64,000 nt of DNA, taken from assembly GCF_001922575.1 (NCBI RefSeq), contig NZ_MRCI01000001.1, positions 2,728,001 to 2,792,000 on the forward strand, given 5' to 3'. Source of the stretch: Neptunomonas phycophila (lineage in GTDB: Bacteria; Pseudomonadota; Gammaproteobacteria; Pseudomonadales; Balneatricaceae). Every line of letters begins with the position of its first letter. The stretch's first letter is position 1. Below the pieces are notes generated by a model. The model had not been told where the DNA came from and did no database searches. It was given only the letters and a program-made list of their open reading frames with translations. Shown piece by piece: positions 37,063 to 46,510 of this stretch. A program made the position numbers and the translations under genes.

Positions 37063-38580
37063 TTAGAAGAAACCTAGTGGGTTGATGTCGTAGCTAACCA
37101 GCATGTTTTTCGTTTGCTGATAATGCTCAAGCATCATTTTGTGCGTCTCACGACCAACACCCGACTTCTTATAACCGCCGAATGCAGAGTGAGCAGGATA
37201 CAAGTGATAGCAGTTTGTCCACACACGACCCGCTTGGATGCCACGTCCCATGCGGTAAGAGCGGTTCATATCACGCGTCCATACACCAGCGCCTAAACCG
37301 AACTCAGTGTCGTTAGCAATTGCTAGCGCTTCAGCTTCGTCTTTAAACGTTGTTACGGCTACTACAGGGCCAAAGATCTCTTCTTGGAAGACACGCATAT
37401 CATTCGTGCCTTTCATCAGTGTAGGCTGGATGTAATATCCGCTCTTATAACCCTCTAGGTTTTCAGCAGCACCACCTGTCAGAATCTGAGCACCTTCCTG
37501 ACGACCGATATCCAAATAGCTTAAGATCTTATCAAACTGTTCTTGAGAGGCTTGTGCACCAACCATCACGTCAGTATCCAATGGGTTACCGCGCTTGATT
37601 TGGCCGATACGCTCAATAACTTTCTCAATGAACTGCTCGTAGATTGACTCTTGTACCAATAAGCGAGAAGGACAAGTACATACTTCACCTTGGTTAAAGA
37701 AGGCCAAAACCGTACCTTCAACACACTTACTGATAAAGTCATCTTCTTGATCCATCACATCTTCAAAGTAGATGTTAGGAGACTTACCGCCTAGCTCAAC
37801 GGTAGATGGGATGATGTTCTCAGCAGCACATTTCAAGATGTGCGAACCAACAGGTGTTGATCCTGTGAAAGCAATTTTAGCAATGCGTTTGCTTGTTGCT
37901 AGCGCTTGGCCTGCTTCTGCACCAAAACCGTTAACAATGTTCAATACGCCAGCAGGTAACAAATCACCAATTACTTCCATCAAAACAAGGATAGAAGCTG
38001 GTGTTTGCTCTGCAGGTTTCATTACCACACAGTTACCTGCCACTAATGCAGGAGCCAACTTCCAAGCAGCCATCAATAGCGGGAAGTTCCATGGGATAAT
38101 CTGACCAACAACACCTAGCGGCTCGTGGAAATGATAAGCAACGGTATTGCCATCGATTTCACCAATAGAACCTTCTTGTGCGCGGATACAACCGGCATAG
38201 TAACGGAAATGATCAACGCACAAAGGGACGTCAGCGTTTAATGTTTCACGTACCGCTTTACCGTTGTCCCATGTTTCTGCTACAGCCAACTTCTCGAGAT
38301 TCTCTTCGATACGGTCAGCAATTTTCAAAAGAATGTTTGAGCGCTGAGTCACAGATGTAGCTGCCCAGGCATCCTTAGCCGCGTGAGCTGCGTCTAGTGC
38401 TAAATTAATATCTTCTTCTGTTGAGCGTGGGATTTCACAGAATACTTCGCCATTTACAGGGGATACATTTTTGAAGTATTCACCTTTTACCGGTGCTACC
38501 CATTCGCCACCGATGAAGTTACCGTAACGTTCTTTAAAAGTTACAACTGAGCCTGCGGCTCCTGGCTGTGCATAAATCAT
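37063..38580 (-). CDS. NAD-dependent aldehyde dehydrogenase (ExaC/PedI-type)
   Basis: A 505-residue aldehyde dehydrogenase. The general base E262 is in VELGGKSPN and the nucleophile C301 in [12 protein letters not shown], the form typical of the ExaC/AcoD acetaldehyde group. The Rossmann loop is FTGSTPVG. No signal peptide, so it oxidises in the cytoplasm aldehydes made in the periplasm. Its place next to the quinoprotein alcohol dehydrogenase matches the order recalled for pedI in P. putida. It has its own leader region of about 200 bases and a GAGGT ribosome site. Confidence 0.93.
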   Translation of the reverse strand: MIYAQPGAAGSVVTFKERYGNFIGGEWVAPVKGEYFKNVSPVNGEVFCEIPRSTEEDINLALDAAHAAKDAWAATSVTQRSNILLKIADRIEENLEKLAVAETWDNGKAVRETLNADVPLCVDHFRYYAGCIRAQEGSIGEIDGNTVAYHFHEPLGVVGQIIPWNFPLLMAAWKLAPALVAGNCVVMKPAEQTPASILVLMEVIGDLLPAGVLNIVNGFGAEAGQALATSKRIAKIAFTGSTPVGSHILKCAAENIIPSTVELGGKSPNIYFEDVMDQEDDFISKCVEGTVLAFFNQGEVCTCPSRLLVQESIYEQFIEKVIERIGQIKRGNPLDTDVMVGAQASQEQFDKILSYLDIGRQEGAQILTGGAAENLEGYKSGYYIQPTLMKGTNDMRVFQEEIFGPVVAVTTFKDEAEALAIANDTEFGLGAGVWTRDMNRSYRMGRGIQAGRVWTNCYHLYPAHSAFGGYKKSGVGRETHKMMLEHYQQTKNMLVSYDINPLGFF

Positions 38581-38838
38581 TTTATCGACCTCTTTATTGT
38601 TATCCAGCCCTGTCCTTTGTAAGGCTCAGGTGCAAGTCATTAGTCACGGTTTGATAGTAGCGAGAGGGGCCCTCACTGAGGTATCGCCCGTTGGAATTGA
38701 AAAACTACTACTTTGGTACTGGTATTAAATAATGCGGCTTAATCGCAGATGCAACATTCAAAACCTAAGCTGCTGTTATTTATAAAAAAACCCGGACATA
38801 GTCCGGGTTTTCCACAATCACAGGAGTCACTCAAGCCA
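38581..38838. other. Intergenic region upstream of the aldehyde dehydrogenase
   Basis: Contains the terminator of the upstream quinoprotein gene and about 200 bases likely to be the aldehyde dehydrogenase promoter. No operator was recognised. Confidence 0.4.
38783..38810 (-). terminator. Terminator after the lanthanide-type quinoprotein gene
   Basis: A perfect ten-base stem AAACCCGGAC/GTCCGGGTTT with a three-base loop, and seven T after it on the minus strand. Confidence 0.9.
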
Positions 38839-40605
38839 TTATTTTGGAAGCTTAAACGTCCACACCATGCCGCCTTGGTTGAAGTCTTTAACACGCTTAG
38901 CCACTTCACCACCCCATAATGGAACAGCACCACCCCAACCTGATACAACGGATACGTACTGCTCACCGTCCATATCCCAAGTAATTGGCGTGCCTACGAT
39001 GCCAGAACCGGTGTTGAACTTATATTTCTCTTCACCTGTTTTGGCATCAAATGCCATTAGATAGCCTTCAGGGTTACCCATAAATACTAAGTTACCCGCG
39101 GTAACCATGGTGCCACCCCATAAAGGTGCGTAGTTTTTATAATCCCAAACCACTTTACCTGTTTTAGGATCGATAGCGCGCAACACACCAATGTAGTCTT
39201 CATTGATAGAGCGGATCGTAAAGCCAGCACCTAAGTAAGCAGCACCTTTTTTGTACGAAACAGGCTCGTTCCAAATATCCATTTCCCATTCGTTAGAAGG
39301 GACATAGAAAAGGCCGGTGTCTTTAGAATAAGACATTGGCATCCAGTTTTTACCACCCAAGAAAGATGGTGCAGCAACAACGGATGAGCCCTGCTTACCG
39401 TCGGTAGCTTCTGCTGGGTTGCCCGGACGGAAAGCATCTGCGTAAATTGGACGACCTTTATCATCTAGGCCTTTTGCCCAAGTGATTTTATCAACAAACG
39501 GGAAGCCACGGATGAAGTCACCGTTTTCACGGTTAAGTACATAAAAGAAACCGTTACGGTCAGCGGTACCGGCCGCTTTGATGGTTTTACCTTCAGCGGT
39601 ATAGTCAAACGAGATTAACTCGTTTACACCATCATAATCCCAACCATCATGTGGCGTACTTTGGAAGTGCCATACAATTTTGCCATCGTCAGGATCGATA
39701 CCTAAACGAGAAGATGAGAATAAGTTATCACCAGGGCGCAAATGAGAGTTCCACGGTGCTGGGTTACCAGTACCAAAGAACAGCAAATCGACATCAGGAT
39801 CGTACGTGCCGCCTAACCATGTAGCCGCACCACCTGTTTTCCACATATCACCCGGCCATGTTTTACCAGCCTCACCGCCTGAGATGCCGTTTTCAACTTT
39901 TTTACCGTCTTTCCAGACATAACCCATATGGCCTTCTACGGTAGGACGAGTCCAAGCAAGTTGCCCTGTTTTCGCGTCGTACGCTTCAACCTTACCAACA
40001 ACACCAAATTCACCACCGGATACACCCGTGATTACTTTACCTTTAACAACGATAGGTGCCGCTGTTAATGAGTAGCCTGCTTGGTAGTCTTCTACTTTCT
40101 TTTTCCAAACTACCTTACCAGTATCTTTATTTAGCGCGACTAACTTAGCGTCCAACGTACCAAAGATCACCAGATCATCGTACAGAGCAACACCACGGTT
40201 AATAACGTCACAGCAAGGCATAATAGCGTCAGGTAGGCGAGCATCGTATTGCCATAGCTCATCACCAGTCTTTACGTCGATCGCAAAAACACGAGAATAA
40301 GAAGCCGTCACATACATAACGCCATCTTTAACAACGGGCTGGGATTCTTGCCCACGCTGCTTTTCACCGCCAAATGAAAATGCCCAAACAGGTCGCAAAT
40401 CTTTTACTGTATCGCCGTTAACTTTCGTTAAAGGGCTATAGCGCTGACCACGAAGGCCCATACCGTTTGAGATAACATCATCAGTGGTTGCTTGATCGTT
40501 TAGAATGTCCTGGTCTGTCACGCCTGCCGTTACAGCAGTTGAAAAAGAAATGGCCGCTGCAAGCAAGCTTACTGCAAAACCTTTACCCAGAGTCGTATGT
40601 TTCAT
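38839..40605 (-). CDS. pedH: PQQ-dependent alcohol dehydrogenase with lanthanide-type metal site (PedH-like)
   Basis: A 588-residue eight-bladed propeller quinoprotein with a signal peptide ending near residue 27 (AVTA-G). The vicinal disulfide that stacks on PQQ is C131-C132. Metal ligands by family alignment are E199, N281, the catalytic D323 and D325, in GWDYDG. Asp two residues after the catalytic Asp marks lanthanide-dependent enzymes. It oxidises primary alcohols in the periplasm and passes electrons to a cytochrome c. The ATG at 40605 has AAGGAG; the longer frame to 40743 has no signal peptide. pqq genes are not in the window. Confidence 0.9.
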   Translation of the reverse strand: MKHTTLGKGFAVSLLAAAISFSTAVTAGVTDQDILNDQATTDDVISNGMGLRGQRYSPLTKVNGDTVKDLRPVWAFSFGGEKQRGQESQPVVKDGVMYVTASYSRVFAIDVKTGDELWQYDARLPDAIMPCCDVINRGVALYDDLVIFGTLDAKLVALNKDTGKVVWKKKVEDYQAGYSLTAAPIVVKGKVITGVSGGEFGVVGKVEAYDAKTGQLAWTRPTVEGHMGYVWKDGKKVENGISGGEAGKTWPGDMWKTGGAATWLGGTYDPDVDLLFFGTGNPAPWNSHLRPGDNLFSSSRLGIDPDDGKIVWHFQSTPHDGWDYDGVNELISFDYTAEGKTIKAAGTADRNGFFYVLNRENGDFIRGFPFVDKITWAKGLDDKGRPIYADAFRPGNPAEATDGKQGSSVVAAPSFLGGKNWMPMSYSKDTGLFYVPSNEWEMDIWNEPVSYKKGAAYLGAGFTIRSINEDYIGVLRAIDPKTGKVVWDYKNYAPLWGGTMVTAGNLVFMGNPEGYLMAFDAKTGEEKYKFNTGSGIVGTPITWDMDGEQYVSVVSGWGGAVPLWGGEVAKRVKDFNQGGMVWTFKLPK

Positions 40606-40782
40606 TACTAGCTCCTTTACGGAATCGTTTATTATTGTGGGGCGCTCAAGGAGTGAACCGGGAACACTTCCCAGATCAATGCCTTCATTGTGAAGTTTTG
40701 CGCAATTCCAACAATTCAACCCGAGGACAAATTTCATACTCACTTAGTACTACTTCTGTTGCGAAGCAGCGGAGGTCCAGAC

Positions 40783-40806
40783 AAAAAAAGAGCGCCCGAA
40801 AGCGCT
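40783..40806 (-). terminator. Terminator between the carrier/metallohydrolase operon and pedH
   Basis: On the minus strand AGCGC, six-base loop, GCGCT, then CTTTTTTT. It lies just past the metallohydrolase stop, so pedH should have its own promoter in the 180 bases that follow. Confidence 0.8.
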
Positions 40807-40827
40807 TAAACTGCCAGTTGTTGCAGA

Positions 40828-41769
40828 TTAAAAAGCCGCTTCCTCGTAGCCGGCGTACAGGTGAAACACGGTTCGAATAAACTCATACTGCGTCAATGCA
40901 ATATCAGCAAATTCAGGTTCGGTTGGTATCTTCATGACTTCGTTCATACTTAAGCCTTCAAAGGCCGCTTGGGTCAGCGTTTTGTCTAGCCAAACCAAAT
41001 ATGCCCGCATTTGTTCAATTGACTTGCCTTTAGCATCCACCGGCCCGTGCCCCGGAACAATAAGGGCTACTTCCAGTGCAGCTAATTTATCGAGATCAGC
41101 CAGCCACTGATCTATTCCCGGCGTGTGCGGTGTTGTTAAGGCTCGTTGATAAAAAACCAAATCACCCGCAAACAAAGTGCCTGTCGTTTCATCTAAAATA
41201 GCCAGATCAGCGCCAGTATGCCCCTCTAAAGATAGAAACCTAAAACGATGATCACCTATGGTCATTGCCGTTTGATCGAGCGGCTTATTGGGCATTAAAA
41301 CCTCAGTTCCGCGCATCCAATCACCGGCCAAACGGTACATGTTTTCTGCAAACACATTCCCTTGCTCGGCAATGAGCCGCCCCGTGGTTGGCAGCGCCCA
41401 GATATTCACATCAGCAAAAGCCTGATTACCAAGGAAGTGGTCGGGGTGATGATGTGTAATGAATACGTCCGTAACCGGATGATCCGTCACAGAAGCAATA
41501 GCACGTCTGAATGCTTGTGCGTATCGCTTTGAGGGACCCGAATCAATAACAACGACCCCCTCTGATGTAACAATAAACGCCGTGTTAACAATATTTGCTC
41601 CGTTGTCACGGCTAAAGTCTTCCAATTTGCCCTGCAAAAGCCAAGTGTCCTTAGCGATTAAACGAGGCGTTAGCTCATAACTAAGTGAGCTGGCCGTGGC
41701 CACTGTACTCACCCAAAAAAGACAACAAATTAACCCCAGAAAACGCCCTGCTGCCTGATAAATACCCAT
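40828..41769 (-). CDS. Quinoprotein-associated metallo-beta-lactamase-fold hydrolase
   Basis: A 313-residue secreted protein (signal near residues 1-26). The zinc motif THHHPDH lies at about 105-111, followed by EGHTGADL and the GDLVF Asp and PGHGP His. It belongs to the SoxH-related zinc metallohydrolases found only beside PQQ dehydrogenases (TIGR04558/04559 type). Substrate not known. The ATG at 41769 shares its A with the TGA of the carrier gene upstream; a GTG one codon earlier is also possible. Matches the position recalled for PP_2678 in P. putida. Confidence 0.87.
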   Translation of the reverse strand: MGIYQAAGRFLGLICCLFWVSTVATASSLSYELTPRLIAKDTWLLQGKLEDFSRDNGANIVNTAFIVTSEGVVVIDSGPSKRYAQAFRRAIASVTDHPVTDVFITHHHPDHFLGNQAFADVNIWALPTTGRLIAEQGNVFAENMYRLAGDWMRGTEVLMPNKPLDQTAMTIGDHRFRFLSLEGHTGADLAILDETTGTLFAGDLVFYQRALTTPHTPGIDQWLADLDKLAALEVALIVPGHGPVDAKGKSIEQMRAYLVWLDKTLTQAAFEGLSMNEVMKIPTEPEFADIALTQYEFIRTVFHLYAGYEEAAF

Positions 41770-42605
41770 CACAAAGCCTGCTCAAATACATTGCCGTTAT
41801 TATCACGCATCCACAATGTGTAACGATCTTGAGCCGTTGCAGAAGCTGAATTCATATCAAACGTAAACACAGGATTTTCACTCACAGGCTGAGAGAGTTC
41901 CATCGACAAGATAGCCGCTTGTTCGGGTCGTCGTACTTCTAATTGTTGGATGTAAAATTCAGGAATCCCTGACACTAACCCTGTATCCATAGGGTGAATG
42001 ATTTTCACTTTATAGCGCTGTGAGGAGCGCCCACTGTTCATTGCGCGCTCAAAACTGCGGCTTTCGATTTCGCCTAAATGACTTTCCCAGTAAGGGCTTG
42101 CATTAGCCATACTTGGCGCCGTGCATCCGCCGCCCGCGGCTTCTAAGTATTGGCCACCCACAAGCCATTTACCCGACTCTGTTAGCACGGCCGCCCGAAC
42201 TGGCGTTGCTTGCTGAACTTTGAAGCGAATCGCGATACGGGGTAAGTGACGATCTGCCGACTCAACCGAATAGATATGTTGGATTGGATTTAGATCGGCC
42301 CATACCACTAGACGCAGCAAAGGCTCGTCTATCGAGCTTACATCGACCAACAAAGGAACTTGCGTTGGGTCTTCTGCAAAAGGGGGAACGGAAACAACCA
42401 CTCGATCGTCAAATTGGTATGGCGACTCACCTAAAAATCGAGCACGCAAGTAATGCCACACAGGTGAGTTAAGCGGGTCAGCCTGTTCAGCACGCTCAGT
42501 GTCATTATGAGAGGCCTGAGTTATCAACTCATCGTTAACTTGTGACCATGCCGCCATGGGCACACAAAGGCATAGTAGAACCAGTATCGCTGGAAAGGTT
42601 CGCAT
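41769..42605 (-). CDS. Quinoprotein dehydrogenase-associated SoxYZ-like carrier
   Basis: A 278-residue periplasmic protein (signal near 1-21). An N-terminal SoxY-like domain ends in AAGGGC, with the presumed carrier Cys at 161. A SoxZ-like domain (about 185-278) follows, with a KVKIIHPMDTG opening. In sulfur oxidation SoxYZ carries intermediates on that Cys; the fused relatives occur with PQQ dehydrogenases (TIGR04557 type) and their cargo is unknown. Translationally coupled to the metallohydrolase. Confidence 0.87.
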   Translation of the reverse strand: MRTFPAILVLLCLCVPMAAWSQVNDELITQASHNDTERAEQADPLNSPVWHYLRARFLGESPYQFDDRVVVSVPPFAEDPTQVPLLVDVSSIDEPLLRLVVWADLNPIQHIYSVESADRHLPRIAIRFKVQQATPVRAAVLTESGKWLVGGQYLEAAGGGCTAPSMANASPYWESHLGEIESRSFERAMNSGRSSQRYKVKIIHPMDTGLVSGIPEFYIQQLEVRRPEQAAILSMELSQPVSENPVFTFDMNSASATAQDRYTLWMRDNNGNVFEQAL

Positions 42606-42756
42606 CAGCGACCCTCCTAATTATTATTGTTCGTTACTGTTATCTAAATGTATTACCAAATCATATAAAGAAAGACGAGCAAGCGTCTATTGTACTTTTT
42701 ACCCTGTACTTTCTACCCTTTCGAGTGGGTATATTCGCTGCAGACTGAAATGCGAT
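42606..42756. other. Promoter region of the carrier/metallohydrolase pair
   Basis: About 150 bases between two minus-strand genes. No terminator hairpin was seen, so read-through from the binding-protein gene is possible. Confidence 0.35.
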
Positions 42757-43665
42757 CTATTGCACGTCCTGATAAAGAGCGGGCAGTTCATAAGTGATGC
42801 CATAACGGGAGAAAATCGCTTCCATACGTCCGTCACGAACCATCTTATCCACAACCTCCTCGACAGCATAACCTAGTTGTCGATAAGTGCTCTTTACAGC
42901 CATACCAACATCCCACTTCTGCTTACCGATGGACGGAAAGCCATTTTCAGCCACTTGATAGCGAGGGTTATTCTCTGCGAATAACATAGCGTCAATTTCA
43001 GAGCGCATTGCCATTACAGCCTTAACCTCGCCGGACTTCATACCCTCAAATGCCATCAGCGGAGTTGAATAATGGTGTACATTTTTGAGCATACGGCCAG
43101 CAAAAGCGGATGACAAATAAAAGTCAGGCAAACTATCCAGCTCAACCCCTATACTGTGGTACTGAAAAACAGCCATTGTTTTAACCGCTTCCAGCTTCTC
43201 GGTGTCAAAAGCAACACGCCAAGATTCACGCTGATACGGCCCAAACATCACGACTTGTTCATTGACCATTTCCCCAGTCTGGGAGTCTTGACGATAAGCA
43301 TATTCACGGTCATATGGAATCCGCATCATCACATCTGCAAGCTTTTTTAAGGCCAACGGATTTTCGTCATCCTTGTCGAGGTAGTGACCTTTCCAAACAT
43401 TGTTACGTAGGTCGTCATCCAGATTCTCATCCGGAATCACCCAATGCAGTTGCATTTTCAAACCCATTTCATCAGCAATTGCTTGGCCAACGTCAATATC
43501 GACACCTTTTGGCTGTCCGTCTTGCTGATAGGAGAATGGAGGAAAATTACGGTACACGCCAACAATCAACTCACCAGAGTCGACAACGTCATCAAAGGAG
43601 CGTGAATGCGCTTGCCCAGCAAAAGCTAGGCTTGCGCAAATGACTAGTGTTGTAAATTTATTCAT
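42757..43665 (-). CDS. Quinoprotein-associated periplasmic binding protein (MoxJ-like)
   Basis: A 302-residue SBP_bac_3-like protein with a signal peptide (about 1-21, ending AHS). VGVYRNFPPFSYQQDGQPKGVD is the usual opening. It has an insert rich in Asp/Glu (about 75-100) as in the MoxJ/XoxJ group. These proteins are thought to help activate or metal-load PQQ dehydrogenases, not to import solutes; no permease or ATPase gene is near. The ATG at 43665 overlaps the cytochrome gene by 8 bases; the longer frame lacks a signal. Confidence 0.87.
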   Translation of the reverse strand: MNKFTTLVICASLAFAGQAHSRSFDDVVDSGELIVGVYRNFPPFSYQQDGQPKGVDIDVGQAIADEMGLKMQLHWVIPDENLDDDLRNNVWKGHYLDKDDENPLALKKLADVMMRIPYDREYAYRQDSQTGEMVNEQVVMFGPYQRESWRVAFDTEKLEAVKTMAVFQYHSIGVELDSLPDFYLSSAFAGRMLKNVHHYSTPLMAFEGMKSGEVKAVMAMRSEIDAMLFAENNPRYQVAENGFPSIGKQKWDVGMAVKSTYRQLGYAVEEVVDKMVRDGRMEAIFSRYGITYELPALYQDVQ

Positions 43666-44101
43666 CAACAGGTAACGATTCCAAATAGGTACGGATTGCC
43701 CATAAACCTTCTTGGCTAATATAGTCTGCCATTTTAGGCATGTACACTTTACCGTCACGCACAGCGCCGTTCACTACACGGTATTGATACCATTCGTCAC
43801 CATCATAGCCAGGGTCTAGCATGCGCAAGTCAGGAGCGATACCACCTGATATGCCTTCTAAGCCGTGGCAACGCGCGCAGTTTTGGTTATATGCAGAAGA
43901 TCCAATTTTAACGGCCAGCTCGTTATTTTCGTACGGAGCACGGTACGGATTTTCGTCGCGCCATTCGTCACCCAACTGCTCTAGACCTTCAGTGTCAACA
44001 CCTTGAGGAGTTACGTCGCCATGAGCAAACGCTTGGCCAGACAAGCCTGCACATAAAAGCAGAGCTGCAGCCGATGGAACTAGTTTGTTTTTTAGAAACA
44101 T
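43658..44101 (-). CDS. pedF: Cytochrome c550-type electron acceptor (PedF/ExaB-like)
   Basis: A 147-residue periplasmic cytochrome. The signal peptide ends near residue 26 (AFA-H). One heme site, CARCH at 75-79. Axial Met is M121 or M124 in YMPKMADY. It should accept electrons from the quinoproteins, since it sits between them and is divergent from the ExaA-like gene. I chose the ATG at 44101, preceded by GGGTGA; a GTG three codons earlier is an alternative. Confidence 0.93.
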   Translation of the reverse strand: MFLKNKLVPSAAALLLCAGLSGQAFAHGDVTPQGVDTEGLEQLGDEWRDENPYRAPYENNELAVKIGSSAYNQNCARCHGLEGISGGIAPDLRMLDPGYDGDEWYQYRVVNGAVRDGKVYMPKMADYISQEGLWAIRTYLESLPVDE

Positions 44102-44529
44102 TGAATTCACCCATATTATTGTTATGTCGACGTATAACGCCGTGCCCGAATCTAGATCGCTCGAGGCTTACATCTATGATGAAGCACCCGTTAGTCGTAA
44201 AGAATTGTACTTTGGCGCGCAAAATTTAGTTCCTTGGTAGTAACAAAAACTCATTCTCAGGATGCATAGTTATTACGTACACTTCCTGCCTCATCCCAAA
44301 GCCTCATACTTTTTTCCCTTAGTGGAAAACGCCCTACGACCCCCGTGACATCTTCCCAAACAAATTAGGAAAAACTAACAATTTCAACGGGAAAGATGCC
44401 GTAGTAGCTCATCTCAGACCACTGCACAATAAATCCACACGTCAAGGGTCCTAGCTCTCTCTTCACAAAAGCCGAATGCCTACTCGTATAAATGACCCTG
44501 TATAGGCAGGCACTAATTAAGGTGACTTT
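44102..44529. promoter_or_regulatory. 428-base divergent control region between pedF and the ExaA-like gene
   Basis: No gene here is convincing. It must carry the promoters of both arms of the alcohol oxidation island. A short inverted repeat, TGCCTA (44477-44482) with TAGGCA (44503-44508), lies in the probable leader of the ExaA-like gene. No known regulator site was recognised. Confidence 0.5.
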
Positions 44530-46371
44530 ATGAAAACAACAAAAACAAAACACTGGCTTCATCGACCATTACATGCGGCCATCCTGGCCAGCGCTTTAAG
44601 CGTCAGCGCGAGCACTTCTTTTGCGGCTAACGTCACATGGGAGGACATAGCAAACGATGCGAACACCCCCGAAAATATTTTAGGTTATGGGATCGGTCCT
44701 AAAGCACAGCGCTACAGCCCGATGACAGCGATCAACACTGACAACGTCGAACGATTAACACCAGCTTGGTCGTTCTCGTTTGGCGATGAGAAACAGCGTG
44801 GTCAAGAGACGCAAGCCTTAGTACACGAAGGTATTATTTATGTAACCGGCTCCTATTCTCGAATTTTTGCCGTTGACGCCCATACAGGCAAAAAGATTTG
44901 GTCTTATGCACACCGTTTACCTGACGACATTAGACCTTGTTGCGATGTTGTTAACCGCGGTGCAGCAATTTACGGGGATAAGGTTTTCTTCGGCACATTG
45001 GATGCCGCCATTGTTGCGCTCGATAAGAATACAGGCAAAGTCGTTTGGAAAAAGAAATTCGCCGACCATCAAGCGGGCTACACCATGACGGGAGCCCCAA
45101 CCATTATCAAAGATCAAAAAACAGGCAAAGTCATGTTAATACATGGCTCATCAGGCGATGAATTTGGTGTAGTAGGTCAACTTTTTGCGCGCGACCCGGA
45201 CACCGGCGAAGAAATTTGGATGCGCCCATTTGTAGAGGGACACATTGGTCGTCTGAACGGCAAAGAAAGTACCCCGACAGGTGACCCTGAAGCACCGACA
45301 TGGCCTCGCGATGAAAATGGAGAACTGGTAGAGGCTTGGCATCATGGGGGCGGTGCTCCTTGGCAAAGTGCAAGCTTCGACATAGAAAACAACCGCATTA
45401 TTGTAGGCGCGGGAAACCCGGCACCTTGGAATACATGGAAGCGTACCGCCAAAGGCGATGATCCTCGCAACTGGGATAATCTATACACATCAGGGCAGGT
45501 TGCCGTCGACCCAACCACTGGCGAGGTAGATTGGTTCTACCAACATACGCCAAACGACGCATGGGACTTTTCAGGCAACAACGAACTGGTCTTATTTGAA
45601 TATGATGATAATGGAAAAACTATTAAAGCGACGGCACACGCCGACCGTAATGGCTTCTTCTATGTCGTTAACCGCGAAGACGGCGGCTTTATTAGAGCAT
45701 TCCCGTTTGTGGATAACATAACGTGGGCTTCTCATATCGATCCCAAAACAGGGCGCCCTGTCGAAAACGAAAACCAACGCCCGCCCCTACCAAAAGAAGG
45801 TGAAGAGCGTGGTGAAGCCGTTCAAGTATCCCCGCCTTTCTTAGGGGGCAAAAACTGGAACCCAATGGCTTACAGCCAAGACACGGGATTATTCTATGTA
45901 CCAGGTAACCACTGGAAAGAAGATTATTGGACAGAAGATGTCACCTACAGCAAAGGGAATGCATACTTAGGGCAAGGTTTCCGAATCAAGCGAATGTTTG
46001 ATGATCACGTTGGTATTTTACGCGCTTACGACCCCATTACCGGAGAAAAACGCTGGGAGCATAAAGAGAAGCTTCCTTTATGGGCTGGCGTTCTAGCCAC
46101 TAAAGGCAACCTGATCTTTACCGGTACAGGTGACGGATACCTCAAGGCCTTCCACGCAGAAACAGGCGAGGAGCTCTGGTCATTCCAAACAGGCTCAGGA
46201 ATTATTTCATCCCCTATTACTTGGGAAATGGACGGTGAACAATATATAGGCGTGGCATCCGGCTATGGCGGAGCGGTGCCTCTGTGGGGTGGCGACATGG
46301 CAGTTTTAACAAAGCCAGTATCACAAGGCGGGTCCTTCTGGGCCTTCAAACTACCTAAGTGGGCGAAATAA
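44530..46371 (+). CDS. exaA: PQQ-dependent ethanol dehydrogenase with calcium-type metal site (ExaA/PedE-like)
   Basis: A 613-residue quinoprotein with a signal peptide ending near residue 33 (SFA-A). The vicinal disulfide is C137-C138. Ligands by alignment are E211, N296 and catalytic D346. Position 348 is Ser (AWDFSG), the state of calcium enzymes. Long stretches such as PNDAWDFSGNNELVL and [15 protein letters not shown] match P. aeruginosa ExaA as recalled. It oxidises ethanol and other alcohols in the periplasm. AAGGTGA ribosome site. Divergent from its cytochrome partner. Confidence 0.95.
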   Translation: MKTTKTKHWLHRPLHAAILASALSVSASTSFAANVTWEDIANDANTPENILGYGIGPKAQRYSPMTAINTDNVERLTPAWSFSFGDEKQRGQETQALVHEGIIYVTGSYSRIFAVDAHTGKKIWSYAHRLPDDIRPCCDVVNRGAAIYGDKVFFGTLDAAIVALDKNTGKVVWKKKFADHQAGYTMTGAPTIIKDQKTGKVMLIHGSSGDEFGVVGQLFARDPDTGEEIWMRPFVEGHIGRLNGKESTPTGDPEAPTWPRDENGELVEAWHHGGGAPWQSASFDIENNRIIVGAGNPAPWNTWKRTAKGDDPRNWDNLYTSGQVAVDPTTGEVDWFYQHTPNDAWDFSGNNELVLFEYDDNGKTIKATAHADRNGFFYVVNREDGGFIRAFPFVDNITWASHIDPKTGRPVENENQRPPLPKEGEERGEAVQVSPPFLGGKNWNPMAYSQDTGLFYVPGNHWKEDYWTEDVTYSKGNAYLGQGFRIKRMFDDHVGILRAYDPITGEKRWEHKEKLPLWAGVLATKGNLIFTGTGDGYLKAFHAETGEELWSFQTGSGIISSPITWEMDGEQYIGVASGYGGAVPLWGGDMAVLTKPVSQGGSFWAFKLPKWAK

Positions 46372-46408
46372 CCATATAACGCCTTAATTTTCAGAGTCGG
46401 CCCTATTT

Positions 46409-46452
46409 ACCCACTATTTACATACATAATTTGCTGAATAGTGGGTCTTTTT
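46409..46452 (+). terminator. Terminator after the ExaA-like gene
   Basis: Stem ACCCACTATT (46409-46418) with AATAGTGGGT (46437-46446), an 18-base loop, then CTTTTTAT. The loop is unusually long for a terminator. Confidence 0.7.
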
Positions 46453-46510
46453 ATGAACCGAAACTGGATACTCCCTCCCGCCCCCATCCTTCATTTATGA
46501 GGTGATTTTT

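Noticed and set aside
40606..40743. 46-residue extension of the lanthanide-type quinoprotein
   Set aside because: It would bury the signal peptide, while the ATG at 40605 has AAGGAG directly upstream.
44530..46371. A second lanthanide-type quinoprotein
   Set aside because: The residue two after the catalytic Asp is Ser, and the sequence closely follows the calcium enzyme ExaA.
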